From Granulicella sp. (lineage in GTDB: Bacteria; Acidobacteriota; Terriglobia; Terriglobales; Acidobacteriaceae), in the NCBI GenBank assembly GCA_003133205.1, contig PKWK01000229.1, positions 11,283 through 17,241 on the forward strand: a stretch of DNA of 5,959 bases, written 5' to 3'. Under the pieces are notes generated by a model. It was not told the DNA's origin. It ran no database searches and saw only the letters and a list, made by a program, of their open reading frames with translations. The position numbers and the translations under genes are program-made. Shown here one piece after another: positions 1 through 5,744 of the stretch. Each line of letters begins with the position of its first letter. The first letter of the stretch is position 1.

Positions 1-391
1 TGAGCAGCTTGGCCTCGGTGTTGGCCGCAGTGCGGATGGCGGAGCGGCTCAGCCAGGTGTAGCCGATCTCGCAGACGTCGGGCGGCTGGCGACCGTGGCG
101 CGGATGGCTCTGCGGCCAGGCCCACCGTTCGATGTCGAAGAAGCGCGTTGAGCCAAGCACTACGCCGTCTTCGATGCGGACGGTCGCGAATGGTACGGCT
201 GTGCCTGCATCGCGCAAAGCCAGGGCCGTGTCGATGTAGCGGGTGGCTTCGAGCTTGCCCTGCGGGACCGCGCTCCACTGATAGAGGGTGGGGTCGAGAG
301 CGGATGCGGCGATCAGGCCATCGACGTGCCGATGCTCCAGCGGCTCAAGACGAATATGCGTGCCTGTAAGAACAGGGAATTCCATTCGCAT
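1..391 (-). CDS. GNAT family N-acetyltransferase, 5' part (gene runs off the left edge)
   Basis: This is the first 130 codons of a RimJ/RimL-type acetyltransferase, a family that moves acetyl from acetyl-CoA to an amine on a protein or small molecule. The N-terminus reads MRMEFPVLTGTHIRLEPLE, the usual opening beta strand and 'L.G..v.LePL' pattern. Residues 65-83 (AVPFATVRI then VVLGSTRFFDI) form the central strands, followed by the subgroup segment WPQSHPRHGRQPPDVCEIGYTWL (about residues 92-114, given here only as a landmark) and NTEAKLL at 124-130. The acetyl-CoA pyrophosphate loop should follow and lies outside the window; about 65% of a typical 195-210 residue protein is present. Two ATGs are possible, at 391 and 385; a purine-rich AGAAGAAG sits 2 bases before the first and 8 before the second, so 385 may be the real start. 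The substrate cannot be told. It follows the lipoprotein gene after a 102-base gap. Confidence 0.88.
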   Translation of the reverse strand, partial: MRMEFPVLTGTHIRLEPLEHRHVDGLIAASALDPTLYQWSAVPQGKLEATRYIDTALALRDAGTAVPFATVRIEDGVVLGSTRFFDIERWAWPQSHPRHGRQPPDVCEIGYTWLSRSAIRTAANTEAKLL

Positions 392-424
392 ATCTTCTTC
401 TATACACTGCGGGGCGAAGCGCTG

Positions 425-490
425 CTATCGGCGGCGGAGAATCTCCCGCAGCAGCTTTACGCTGGTGTTGAGGAGCGTGGCGGCGGTCAC
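425..490 (-). pseudogene. Remnant of a second murJ 3' end (21 codons plus stop)
   Basis: Read on the minus strand, this stretch encodes VTAATLLNTSVKLLREILRRR followed by TAG. It lines up without gaps with the last 21 residues of the MurJ homologue at 1350-2951 (residues 513-533, ending QQILRRR then TAG): 13 of 21 residues and 46 of 66 bases match by hand count. Many differences are synonymous third-position changes (for example GTG/GTC, CTG/CTC, ATT/ATC, AAG/AAA), so the copy diverged while under protein-level selection and is not a recent duplication. Similarity stops within a few bases of the lipoprotein stop codon at 494-496, which is in the same frame. The simplest reading is a scar left by a displaced murJ copy. 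It could instead be a tiny translated ORF from the GTG at 490, but no well-placed ribosome binding site supports that. Confidence 0.6.
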
Positions 491-493
491 CCT

Positions 494-1138
494 CTATTTC
501 TTCTTCTTGTACAGCGTTCCACTGGTGGCATTCACCAGGCCGATATAGCCGGCGTTCTTGTCTCCCCAGGCGACGTACCAGACCGGAGACTTGAAGCTGT
601 ATGTGTTCCCAAGTTCGATCGAGGTGAGCGCCTTGTCCGGATTCTTTGCCAGCCAGGCCGCGGCATCCGCGGCAGAGGTTTGGTACGCGGCATCCGAGTC
701 GATATTGAAGACAGATACGTCAATCGGCATGGCGTCGCGCGTTTGCCCGCTCCAGGGCAGCGCAAGACCAGCGGTGGCTCCCTTATGAATGTCTGGCAGC
801 TTGGTGATGATGGCGTAGGTGTAAACCCGGTACTGATGCTTGCTCGGCGAGCCAAACGACGCCTCCCACATTGCCGCCTTGCCCGCTTGATTCTTGTACC
901 CCGGGATCTCCTTTGCCGAAACCCGCAGGGTCTCAGCGTCGCTGCTCCACGCCACAGCGGACTTGTACATGGGCCAAAAGGCCGTCTTGGCGGTGACCGG
1001 TTCCGCGGGGCCGCCGGACGCGTTTGCCGCTCCGGATTCACCGTTCGCTGAGGGCTTGGTCGATTGCGAGCAGCTTGCCAGAAGCAGCACCGCAGCCGCC
1101 ACTACACCTACCGAGCATCGTTTGAGTAAAGATCCCAT
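494..1138 (-). CDS. Small secreted lipoprotein, possible PepSY-like fold
   Basis: This encodes a 214-residue protein with a clear lipoprotein signal: basic start (KR at 6-7), hydrophobic core at 10-21 and lipobox LASC with the lipidated cysteine at residue 23. A Ser/Gly/Ala-rich linker (24-48) follows. The mature part seems to have two similar halves, each with a Trp-containing strand pair: MWEASFG then HQYRVYTYA (90-109), and VWYVAWGDKNAGYIGLVNATSG (about 186-207). The second half resembles PepSY-type domains ('W.V....G....V...TG'), but this is by eye only and no function is assigned. The protein ends in four lysines. The ATG at 1138 is chosen over an in-frame GTG at 1150 because GGAGG lies 5 bases upstream of the ATG and the GTG overlaps that site. 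It lies 211 bases downstream of murJ and probably has its own promoter. Envelope location is well supported; role unknown. Confidence 0.85.
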   Translation of the reverse strand: MGSLLKRCSVGVVAAAVLLLASCSQSTKPSANGESGAANASGGPAEPVTAKTAFWPMYKSAVAWSSDAETLRVSAKEIPGYKNQAGKAAMWEASFGSPSKHQYRVYTYAIITKLPDIHKGATAGLALPWSGQTRDAMPIDVSVFNIDSDAAYQTSAADAAAWLAKNPDKALTSIELGNTYSFKSPVWYVAWGDKNAGYIGLVNATSGTLYKKKK

Positions 1139-1143
1139 GGAGT

Positions 1144-1178
1144 CCTCCACTTTCGTAGTTCGGTTTATCGAGTGGAGG
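1144..1178 (-). promoter_or_regulatory. Leader hairpin pairing with the lipoprotein Shine-Dalgarno site
   Basis: An 8-base perfect inverted repeat, cctccact (1144-1151) and agtggagg (1171-1178), is separated by 19 bases. In the minus-strand mRNA the 3' arm AGUGGAGG contains the GGAGG ribosome binding site of the lipoprotein gene (1144-1148), so the stem would close that site. The arrangement fits translational control by an RNA thermometer, a ligand, a trans-acting RNA or a protein, but nothing in the sequence names the signal. The pairing is seen directly; its regulatory use is inferred. Confidence 0.5.
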
Positions 1179-1199
1179 CGCCAGCTAGCTTCGGCCGCA

Positions 1200-1227
1200 G
1201 TGTACCTTGCCGGGAAAGGAGGTACAC
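1200..1227 (-). promoter_or_regulatory. Second leader hairpin upstream of the lipoprotein gene
   Basis: gtgtacc (1200-1206) and ggtacac (1221-1227) are perfect inverted repeats. With a 3-base bulge (1218-1220) the stem extends to 9 pairs closing a 7-base loop. On the minus strand the 5' arm contains ACCTCCTTTC, identical to the core of the anti-Shine-Dalgarno tail of 16S rRNA. It may be a structural part of the lipoprotein leader or, as DNA, an operator. Function is inferred. Confidence 0.35.
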
Positions 1228-1231
1228 AACG

Positions 1232-1297
1232 ATGGTGTCCCCAGGCGAATCGATTGCGCTTGCCGAGACGTTGGGGTCGACCGGCAGGCGCGGATAG
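1232..1297 (+). CDS. Possible 21-residue small ORF on the opposite strand
   Basis: On the plus strand, aaaggaggt at 1215-1223 is a near-perfect Shine-Dalgarno sequence, with 9 bases between GGAGG and an ATG at 1232. The ORF reads MVSPGESIALAETLGSTGRR then G and stops at 1297. It is the only plus-strand ORF seen here that is not a shadow of a minus-strand gene. No family is recognised. The same bases also form the hairpin at 1200-1227 on the other strand, so the apparent ribosome binding site may be coincidental. Confidence 0.15.
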   Translation: MVSPGESIALAETLGSTGRRG

Positions 1298-1298
1298 A

Positions 1299-1325
1299 GT
1301 TATACGCCTCAGAGAGTTTCGGCAA
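1299..1325 (-). promoter_or_regulatory. Candidate promoter of the lipoprotein gene
   Basis: On the minus strand TTGCCG (1325-1320, 4 of 6 to the -35 consensus) and TATAAC (1304-1299, 5 of 6 to the -10 consensus) are 15 bases apart, slightly short. Transcription would begin near 1292, giving a leader of about 150 bases that carries both hairpins. It lies in the gap after murJ. Confidence 0.35.
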
Positions 1326-1349
1326 TGTGCTCTCGGTCACAGGGATGCT

Positions 1350-2951
1350 CTAGCGGCGGCGGAGGATCTGTTGCGGGAGTTTGGAGCCGGTGGCGAGCAG
1401 GGTGAGGGCGGCGACCGCAGCCCAGGCGATGGATGCGGCAGCGATGGTGAGGATGTCGCGCGGATGGGTGGAGACGGGCGGCAGGAAGTGCGCGGCGGTG
1501 GCGGTCCCGGCGTAGGCGAGCAGGGCGGCGAGCAGGGCGCGGCCTAGCTCGGCGAACTCGAGGTGGCCGAGCGAGACGAGGCGCTTGCGATGAAGGAGCA
1601 GAGCCAGCGAGGCGGTCTGCACGAAGATGCCGATGTCGGAGGCGATGGCCAGGCCGGTGAGGCCGCGGGCGTGGTAGAGCGCCCAGTACATCGGGACGGA
1701 GAGCACGGTGATGAGGGTGCCGGTGATGGCGGGGGTTTTGGTATCGCTGGCGGCGTAAAAGGCGCGGGCGTAGATGCCCTGCACGGCCCAGAGCGCGAGC
1801 GTGATGGCGAGGATGACGAAGAGTTGGGTGGTTGCAGCGGCGTCGGCGTGCTTGAACTTGCCTCCGCGGAAGAGGTCCATCAGCCAGGGGGCGAGGGCGA
1901 TCATCCAGGCGGAGACGATCATTCCGACGGCGAAGAGGCGCGACACGGAGCGCGCGACGGAGGCGGAGAAATCGTGCGCGCGGCCCTGTTGGAACAGCGA
2001 GGCGAAGAAGGGCAGCGAGGCGGCTCCGGCGGCGGGGCCGATGACGTTGAATGGCGCGTTGAAGAGGTCCTTGGCGTTGCCGATGAGGGTGATGCCGCCT
2101 TCGCGCAGAGAGCCGAAGTAGCTGAGAAAGTATGCGTCGAACATGACCAGCGACACGCCGATCATCAGCGGGAGCGAGAGCTTGAGCCACTCGCGAAATG
2201 CGGGGTCGCGAAAGTTGAGGATGGGGTGGTAGCGCAGGCCGGTGCGGAATGCGCCGAGCGAGTTGAGCAGCGCGGAGCCGATGATGACGCCGGCGAGCAC
2301 TCCCAAGGCGAGCGAATAGATGCCGAGGCGCCGGTGAAGGAAGAACGCGCCGAGGATGATTCCGGAGTTGTAAATGACGGGCGTGAAGGCCTGGTAGAGG
2401 AATATCTTGCGCACCTGCAGGCGGGAGCTCATGACGCTGCCGATGAAGAAGAAGAGCTGCGCGGGCAGCAACAGGCGAGTAAGTGACGTGCAAAGCGCGG
2501 CGCCGACGAGGTCAGTGCGGTAGCCCGCGAAGAAGAGCCAGACATATTGCGGCGCGAAGATCTCGCCGAGCAGGATGCCGCCGCCGAGAACTGCCAGCAT
2601 GGTGGTGAGGATGACGGAGAGCGCGCGATCGCCGCCAGCCTCGTCGCCGGATTCGCGATAGCGATTGAGAATGGTGATGACGGAGATGGATGCCGCACCG
2701 CCGATAAGGAAGTAGTTGATGAGGTCGGGGAGCCTGAATGCTGCGCGGTAGGCATCCTGCGCGAGGCCCGCGCCGAAGAGGATGTTCACGTACTTGATGC
2801 GGATGAGGGCGAGAACGCCAGACGCGAGCGAACTGAACATCAGCAGAATGGCCGCGGAGCCTGCAGTGTGCTGGCGGGGGAGAGTGCGGGTTGCGGCTGG
2901 CGCGGTTTCGCTGGTTGGGGATTGCGCGATTGGGTCAGGCGTCAGGCTCAT
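1350..2951 (-). CDS. murJ: MurJ/MviN-family lipid II flippase homologue
   Basis: This encodes a 533-residue polytopic membrane protein of the MVF (MurJ) branch of the MOP exporter superfamily, whose canonical members flip lipid II across the inner membrane for peptidoglycan synthesis. After a polar 30-residue N-terminal extension, the family landmarks appear in order: VLALIR and LFGAGLAQDAYRAAFRLPDL (46-77), the TM7 region with NAKDLFNAPFNVIG (292-305), ASLPFFASLF (311-320), LFRGGKF (360-366) and FYAASDTKTP (398-407), with about 14 hydrophobic segments overall. Length fits the family (E. coli MurJ about 511). Aligned by eye with E. coli MurJ, Arg24 and Asp39 are kept (Arg51, Asp66 here), but Arg18, Arg52, Arg270 and Glu273 correspond to Gly45, Asn79, Asp295 and Asn298. 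The protein may therefore be a divergent flippase or carry another lipid-linked substrate. The ATG at 2951 has no clear Shine-Dalgarno sequence. Family assignment is firm; substrate is inferred. Confidence 0.92.
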   Translation of the reverse strand: MSLTPDPIAQSPTSETAPAATRTLPRQHTAGSAAILLMFSSLASGVLALIRIKYVNILFGAGLAQDAYRAAFRLPDLINYFLIGGAASISVITILNRYRESGDEAGGDRALSVILTTMLAVLGGGILLGEIFAPQYVWLFFAGYRTDLVGAALCTSLTRLLLPAQLFFFIGSVMSSRLQVRKIFLYQAFTPVIYNSGIILGAFFLHRRLGIYSLALGVLAGVIIGSALLNSLGAFRTGLRYHPILNFRDPAFREWLKLSLPLMIGVSLVMFDAYFLSYFGSLREGGITLIGNAKDLFNAPFNVIGPAAGAASLPFFASLFQQGRAHDFSASVARSVSRLFAVGMIVSAWMIALAPWLMDLFRGGKFKHADAAATTQLFVILAITLALWAVQGIYARAFYAASDTKTPAITGTLITVLSVPMYWALYHARGLTGLAIASDIGIFVQTASLALLLHRKRLVSLGHLEFAELGRALLAALLAYAGTATAAHFLPPVSTHPRDILTIAAASIAWAAVAALTLLATGSKLPQQILRRR

Positions 2952-2963
2952 CGAGATAGTTTG

Positions 2964-2991
2964 ATTCTAGAGTGCTGAGTCGAAGACACAA
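2964..2991 (-). promoter_or_regulatory. Candidate murJ promoter
   Basis: On the minus strand TTGTGT (2991-2986) and TAGAAT (2969-2964, 5 of 6 to the -10 consensus) are separated by 16 bases. The start point would fall about 5-7 bases before the murJ ATG, giving a nearly leaderless mRNA, which agrees with the lack of a Shine-Dalgarno sequence there. The -35 match is weak. Confidence 0.35.
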
Positions 2992-3028
2992 GCAGATTCC
3001 TCCGCTGCGCTACGGAATGACAAACAAA
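2991..3028 (-). repeat. Candidate short dispersed palindromic repeat upstream of murJ
   Basis: attcc (2996-3000) and ggaat (3014-3018) enclose tccgctgcgctac, followed by an A-rich flank (gacaaacaaaag). The pattern resembles short dispersed elements I recall from intergenic regions of Terriglobia genomes. Only one copy is in this window, so repetition cannot be shown here. It lies between merR and murJ and could act as a hairpin ending merR transcription. Confidence 0.35.
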
Positions 3029-3069
3029 AGGGCATGGGCGGAGAAGTTCGCGTAGGGGCTGGTGCGCGG

Positions 3070-3627
3070 CTATTCCGCGGGGTCAAAGGGGATTTCGGGG
3101 GCTTTGGTCGGGCTGGCCGGCGAGGACGCGCGGCGGGGACTGCGGATCGGATGGGGGGCCTGGGTGTGGGTGGCGCGGGCATGAACTTTCTGTGAACCTG
3201 TGATCTCGCCGATGGGCCGCGAGAGCATCGCGGCGATGGCCTCCAGTTCACGGCGCAGGCCGCGCAGTTGCTTGATGTCGACTTCAGGCGCGTCGGATCC
3301 GGGCAGGGAAAGCTGCGGCTCTTTCTGCTTGAACTCCGTCTTCAGCACATGGCGGGCGCCGGGGATGGTGTATCCCTCTTCTTTGAGCAGGCTCTTGACG
3401 CGCAGCGCCATCTCGACGTCGCGACGGCGGTAGAGGCGCTGGCCGGTGCCTCCCTTGTTGGGCTTCAGTTGCGGGAACTCGCTCTCCCAGAAGCGCAGGA
3501 CATAGGCGGGCACCTCGCAGAGCCGGGCGACCTCGCCGATGCGGAAGTAGAGCTTGTCGGGAATTTCGGACACAGGCGCTCCGGATGTATGCGCGGTCTT
3601 GCGGATTGGCTCGTTGTGCCCCATCAC
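3070..3627 (-). CDS. MerR-family transcriptional regulator, MlrA-like
   Basis: This encodes a 185-residue DNA-binding protein. The winged-helix MerR domain spans about residues 27-98: YFRIGEVARLCEVPAYVLRFW (about 27-47) holds the helix-turn-helix, QRLYRRRDVE (63-72) the wing, and LLKEEGYTIPGAR (80-92) the second helical pair. This variant, with 'LRFWESEFPQLKP' (43-55), is the MlrA-like subgroup. A short amphipathic helix at 116-136 (QLRGLRRELEAIAAML) is the likely dimer coil. The rest (139-185) is a basic, Pro/Ser-rich tail without cysteines, so metal or redox sensing of the SoxR/ZntR type is not indicated and the ligand is unknown. The start is GTG at 3627 or ATG at 3624; AAGGAAGG at 3638-3645 is 10 and 13 bases away respectively, favouring the GTG. 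It lies 94 bases after bamD and 118 bases before murJ, so either could be a target, but no MerR-type operator was identified. Confidence 0.9.
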   Translation of the reverse strand: MMGHNEPIRKTAHTSGAPVSEIPDKLYFRIGEVARLCEVPAYVLRFWESEFPQLKPNKGGTGQRLYRRRDVEMALRVKSLLKEEGYTIPGARHVLKTEFKQKEPQLSLPGSDAPEVDIKQLRGLRRELEAIAAMLSRPIGEITGSQKVHARATHTQAPHPIRSPRRASSPASPTKAPEIPFDPAE

Positions 3628-3678
3628 CAGACCCGAACCTTCCTTGAAATCCAGAGCTGAAATCCTAAACCTTAATCT

Positions 3679-3717
3679 CCGGAATTGAAATACTTCTCCG
3701 CAATCGGGAATTTCCGG
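3679..3717 (-). terminator. Inverted repeat just after bamD, possible terminator
   Basis: ccggaa (3679-3684) and ttccgg (3712-3717) form a 6-base-pair stem, extendable by two pairs with a one-base bulge, around a loop of about 25 bases. It begins 4 bases past the bamD stop codon. There is no clean U-tract, so it may be a weak terminator or mRNA 3'-end stabiliser; it also lies in the upstream region of the MerR gene and could be an operator. Confidence 0.25.
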
Positions 3718-3721
3718 CAGG

Positions 3722-5611
3722 CTAGAACGGATTCAGCTTGCCGAGGCCCTTCTTCGGCTTGTGCTTGCTGCAGGACTCATCCGACTTGTCGCAGGCGACC
3801 TTTGGCTTCTTGCCGTTGGCGGGCGCGGGCTGCACCGTCTGCGGCGCAGCAGCGGCGTCGTTGATGGCTTCGGGAGCTTTCGCGGCCTTCTCGATCGGAG
3901 CCAGTGGGGTCGCGTCCTTCGGGCCGACTGGTCCGATTCCTCCGGTGGCATCCGCTGGCTTGGCCGGGGTGGTGGCCGGAGCTGCGGTACCCGGGAAGGC
4001 CGGGGGCGTCGCCGGGGCCGTTATTGGCGCAGACGAATTCTCCGGGCGAACGATCTCGATGCCCATGGAATTCCCAACGGACGGCGAGGATTGCGGCACA
4101 TTGGTGACCGCGGGGCCTGAGCCACTGCCTGCGCCGCCAGTAGGCACGTCCTGGAAGGAGAGCGGCGCGGCGGCTGCTGGCGCGGGTGCATCGGACGCGG
4201 CTGCTGCTGCGGGGGTCTCGGCCGACAGGTTGGAAGTCCCAGCGGCTTGCGTGCTGGATGAGCCGTTCATCGAGGCCATGTAGTCGGCCTGCGCCTGTCT
4301 GACGATCGTAGGCGCGAGGGTGGGTTTGGCGTTTTCGAGCGGCGGGTCGCCGACGGTGGCGGCGGGAACAGTGTCTGACTTGTTGAGGAAGAGCAAAGTC
4401 GCGCGTTTGCTCAGGGTGTACTGGCCGCGGCTATTCTCCAGCGCCGTGCTTGCGGCTAACTGTTCCGGCGTGGGCGTTGGAACAGGAAGTCCCATGCCGA
4501 CGAGGCGGTCCTTCGCGTCCTCTACATGTGCCGCAGCGGCGTGCTCGAGCACTACCTTGTTGAACGCGGCGGCGGCCTGGCCGTCGTAGATCCTCTCGAG
4601 CCGCGCCTTGCCGGCCTCGACCTGCTCCCGTTGCGCATTGCCCGCGCCTGGGTTCGCCTTCAGCGAGCGCACAAAGCGCGCCTCGGCCTCATAGGCGTCG
4701 CCCAGGCCGACGAGCACGTCGTCCAGGTGGCTGTAGAGCGGGTAGGTGTCGACGACGGTCTGGTAGCGGGCGATGGCAGCCGGCCAATCTGGCGGCGTGC
4801 GGGTGGCATAGAACGAGGCGATGGTGGCCTCGCGTGCGGCCAGTGTCTCCTGCACTTCGCGCAGACGCTGATTGGCCTGCGGCACGAGCGGCGAATCCGG
4901 AAACTGCTGCAACATCAGGCGGTACTCTTGCTCCGCGCTGACGGTCTTGGTGTAGTCGCGGTCGGGCTTGTCCATCTGGCGGAAGTAAATGTCGCCGACA
5001 CGCATCTGGGCCTCGGCGGCCTCGGGCGCGTTGGGGAAGAAGGTGATGAAGTCCTTGTACTCCTGCTCGGCCTGGGTGAGGGCGGCGGTACCTCCTTCCT
5101 TGTACCAGCTATCGGCGATGGCGAGCTTGGCGCGCATCTGGAACTGCGAATCCGGATAGGTGTTCAGCAGGGTCTGCAGGTCGAGCCGGCCCACGTCGAA
5201 CCGCCCGTGCTTAATCGCATCCTCAGCCTTGTCGTACAGCGTCTTGTCGGGGAGCTTCACGTCCACGCCCGCGAGCGCGTTGTCCTTTTTGACCTTCTTG
5301 TTCTCCAGCCGGGTGTCCTTGGACGCGACCACCTTATCGTCTTTCTTGCGCGCCTTGGCTGGTTTCTGGTTGCTGACGCTGATGTCGGGCTTGGCCTGGG
5401 CGGTGCCGGCTTGCGTCGCGGTGGCCTGCGCTTCGGCCTGGGCAGCGGCGGCGGTCGCAGCATCGGTGGCCTGGGCGCGCGCGCCGAGAGTTGCCGCCAG
5501 AAGGGCAGCCACCGAGAGCCCCGCGGTCAGCGCGGTACGCACATTGGGAAAGTGGGAACGAACCTGAAGGGAGCGGATCTGGATGCTGCTGGCGGTGGTG
5601 CTTTGCTTCAT
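3722..5611 (-). CDS. bamD: BamD-like outer-membrane assembly TPR protein with long C-terminal extension
   Basis: This encodes a 629-residue exported protein. A long basic n-region (1-26) leads into a hydrophobic core (27-43) and an ARAQ cleavage site near residue 46, which looks like signal peptidase I. There is no lipobox cysteine, although canonical BamD is a lipoprotein. Residues 48-74 are Ala/Gln-rich and 80-112 Lys-rich. The BamD/YfiO TPR region covers about 124-372, with paired helices such as LYDKAEDAIKHGRFDVGRLD (125-144), LLNTYPDSQFQMRAKLAIAD (148-167), EYKDFITFFPNAPEAAEAQM (184-203) and EYRLMLQQFPDSPLVPQANQ (229-248). In the BAM complex this region contacts BamA at the periplasmic face of the outer membrane. 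Residues 440-600 are a low-complexity Ala/Pro/Thr tail, ending with CDKSDESC (607-614) and a Lys-rich end. Canonical BamD is about 245 residues. The ATG at 5611 has GGAG 8 bases upstream. A CpoB/YbgF-like TPR protein is the alternative. Confidence 0.82.
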   Translation of the reverse strand: MKQSTTASSIQIRSLQVRSHFPNVRTALTAGLSVAALLAATLGARAQATDAATAAAAQAEAQATATQAGTAQAKPDISVSNQKPAKARKKDDKVVASKDTRLENKKVKKDNALAGVDVKLPDKTLYDKAEDAIKHGRFDVGRLDLQTLLNTYPDSQFQMRAKLAIADSWYKEGGTAALTQAEQEYKDFITFFPNAPEAAEAQMRVGDIYFRQMDKPDRDYTKTVSAEQEYRLMLQQFPDSPLVPQANQRLREVQETLAAREATIASFYATRTPPDWPAAIARYQTVVDTYPLYSHLDDVLVGLGDAYEAEARFVRSLKANPGAGNAQREQVEAGKARLERIYDGQAAAAFNKVVLEHAAAAHVEDAKDRLVGMGLPVPTPTPEQLAASTALENSRGQYTLSKRATLLFLNKSDTVPAATVGDPPLENAKPTLAPTIVRQAQADYMASMNGSSSTQAAGTSNLSAETPAAAAASDAPAPAAAAPLSFQDVPTGGAGSGSGPAVTNVPQSSPSVGNSMGIEIVRPENSSAPITAPATPPAFPGTAAPATTPAKPADATGGIGPVGPKDATPLAPIEKAAKAPEAINDAAAAPQTVQPAPANGKKPKVACDKSDESCSKHKPKKGLGKLNPF

Positions 5612-5652
5612 GCTGGAAACTCCATCTGCCGCGTGCTGAAAAAGCCGGGCTG

Positions 5653-5676
5653 GTCCCCACTCGGCGGGGCGGGGAC
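5653..5676 (-). promoter_or_regulatory. GC-rich hairpin in the bamD leader
   Basis: gtcccc (5653-5658) and ggggac (5671-5676) form a perfect 6-base-pair stem with a 12-base loop. On the minus strand it is followed, 9 bases later, by a T5 run (5643-5639). It would sit at the 5' end of a bamD transcript starting near 5678, about 40 bases before the start codon. It may protect the mRNA or act as a weak attenuator. Confidence 0.3.
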
Positions 5677-5684
5677 TGCCACCT

Positions 5685-5690
5685 ATTCTA
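5685..5690 (-). promoter_or_regulatory. Candidate -10 box for bamD
   Basis: TAGAAT on the minus strand matches the -10 consensus at 5 of 6 positions and equals the hexamer proposed for murJ. No convincing -35 box lies 16-18 bases upstream, so this is a weak call; rpe read-through could also transcribe bamD. Confidence 0.25.
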
Positions 5691-5744
5691 ATGGTTCCGG
5701 CCAGGTTTTGCCGGGACGCGTGGGCGGAAAGTCTGGTAGTTCGA

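Noticed and set aside
425..490. The remnant as a functional 21-residue protein starting at GTG 490
   Set aside because: No properly spaced ribosome binding site, and the similarity to the MurJ C-terminus explains the sequence better.
326..1051. Long plus-strand ORF of 241 codons over the lipoprotein gene
   Set aside because: No recognisable protein, no good ribosome binding site, and it opposes a convincing lipoprotein with signal peptide and lipobox. It is a shadow caused by high GC.
1139..1150. Upstream GTG start for the lipoprotein (four extra residues)
   Set aside because: The GTG overlaps the GGAGG ribosome binding site itself, whereas the ATG at 1138 sits 5 bases after it.
1312..1334. 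gagag/ctctc inverted repeat as a murJ terminator
   Set aside because: Only 5 pairs with a loop of 13 bases and no U-tract; it overlaps the candidate lipoprotein promoter.
1563..2486. Plus-strand ORF of 307 codons inside murJ
   Set aside because: Its Gly/Glu/Asp-rich composition is the expected antisense of a membrane protein gene in GC-rich DNA; no domain is recognisable.
1309..2493. Minus-strand ORF of 394 codons in another frame of murJ
   Set aside because: Arg/His/Pro-rich translation without domains, overlapping a well-defined MurJ reading frame; a frame shadow.
3738..4283. Plus-strand ORF opposite the bamD tail
   Set aside because: Ala/Gly-rich antisense of a low-complexity Ala/Pro tail; no start signal and no family.
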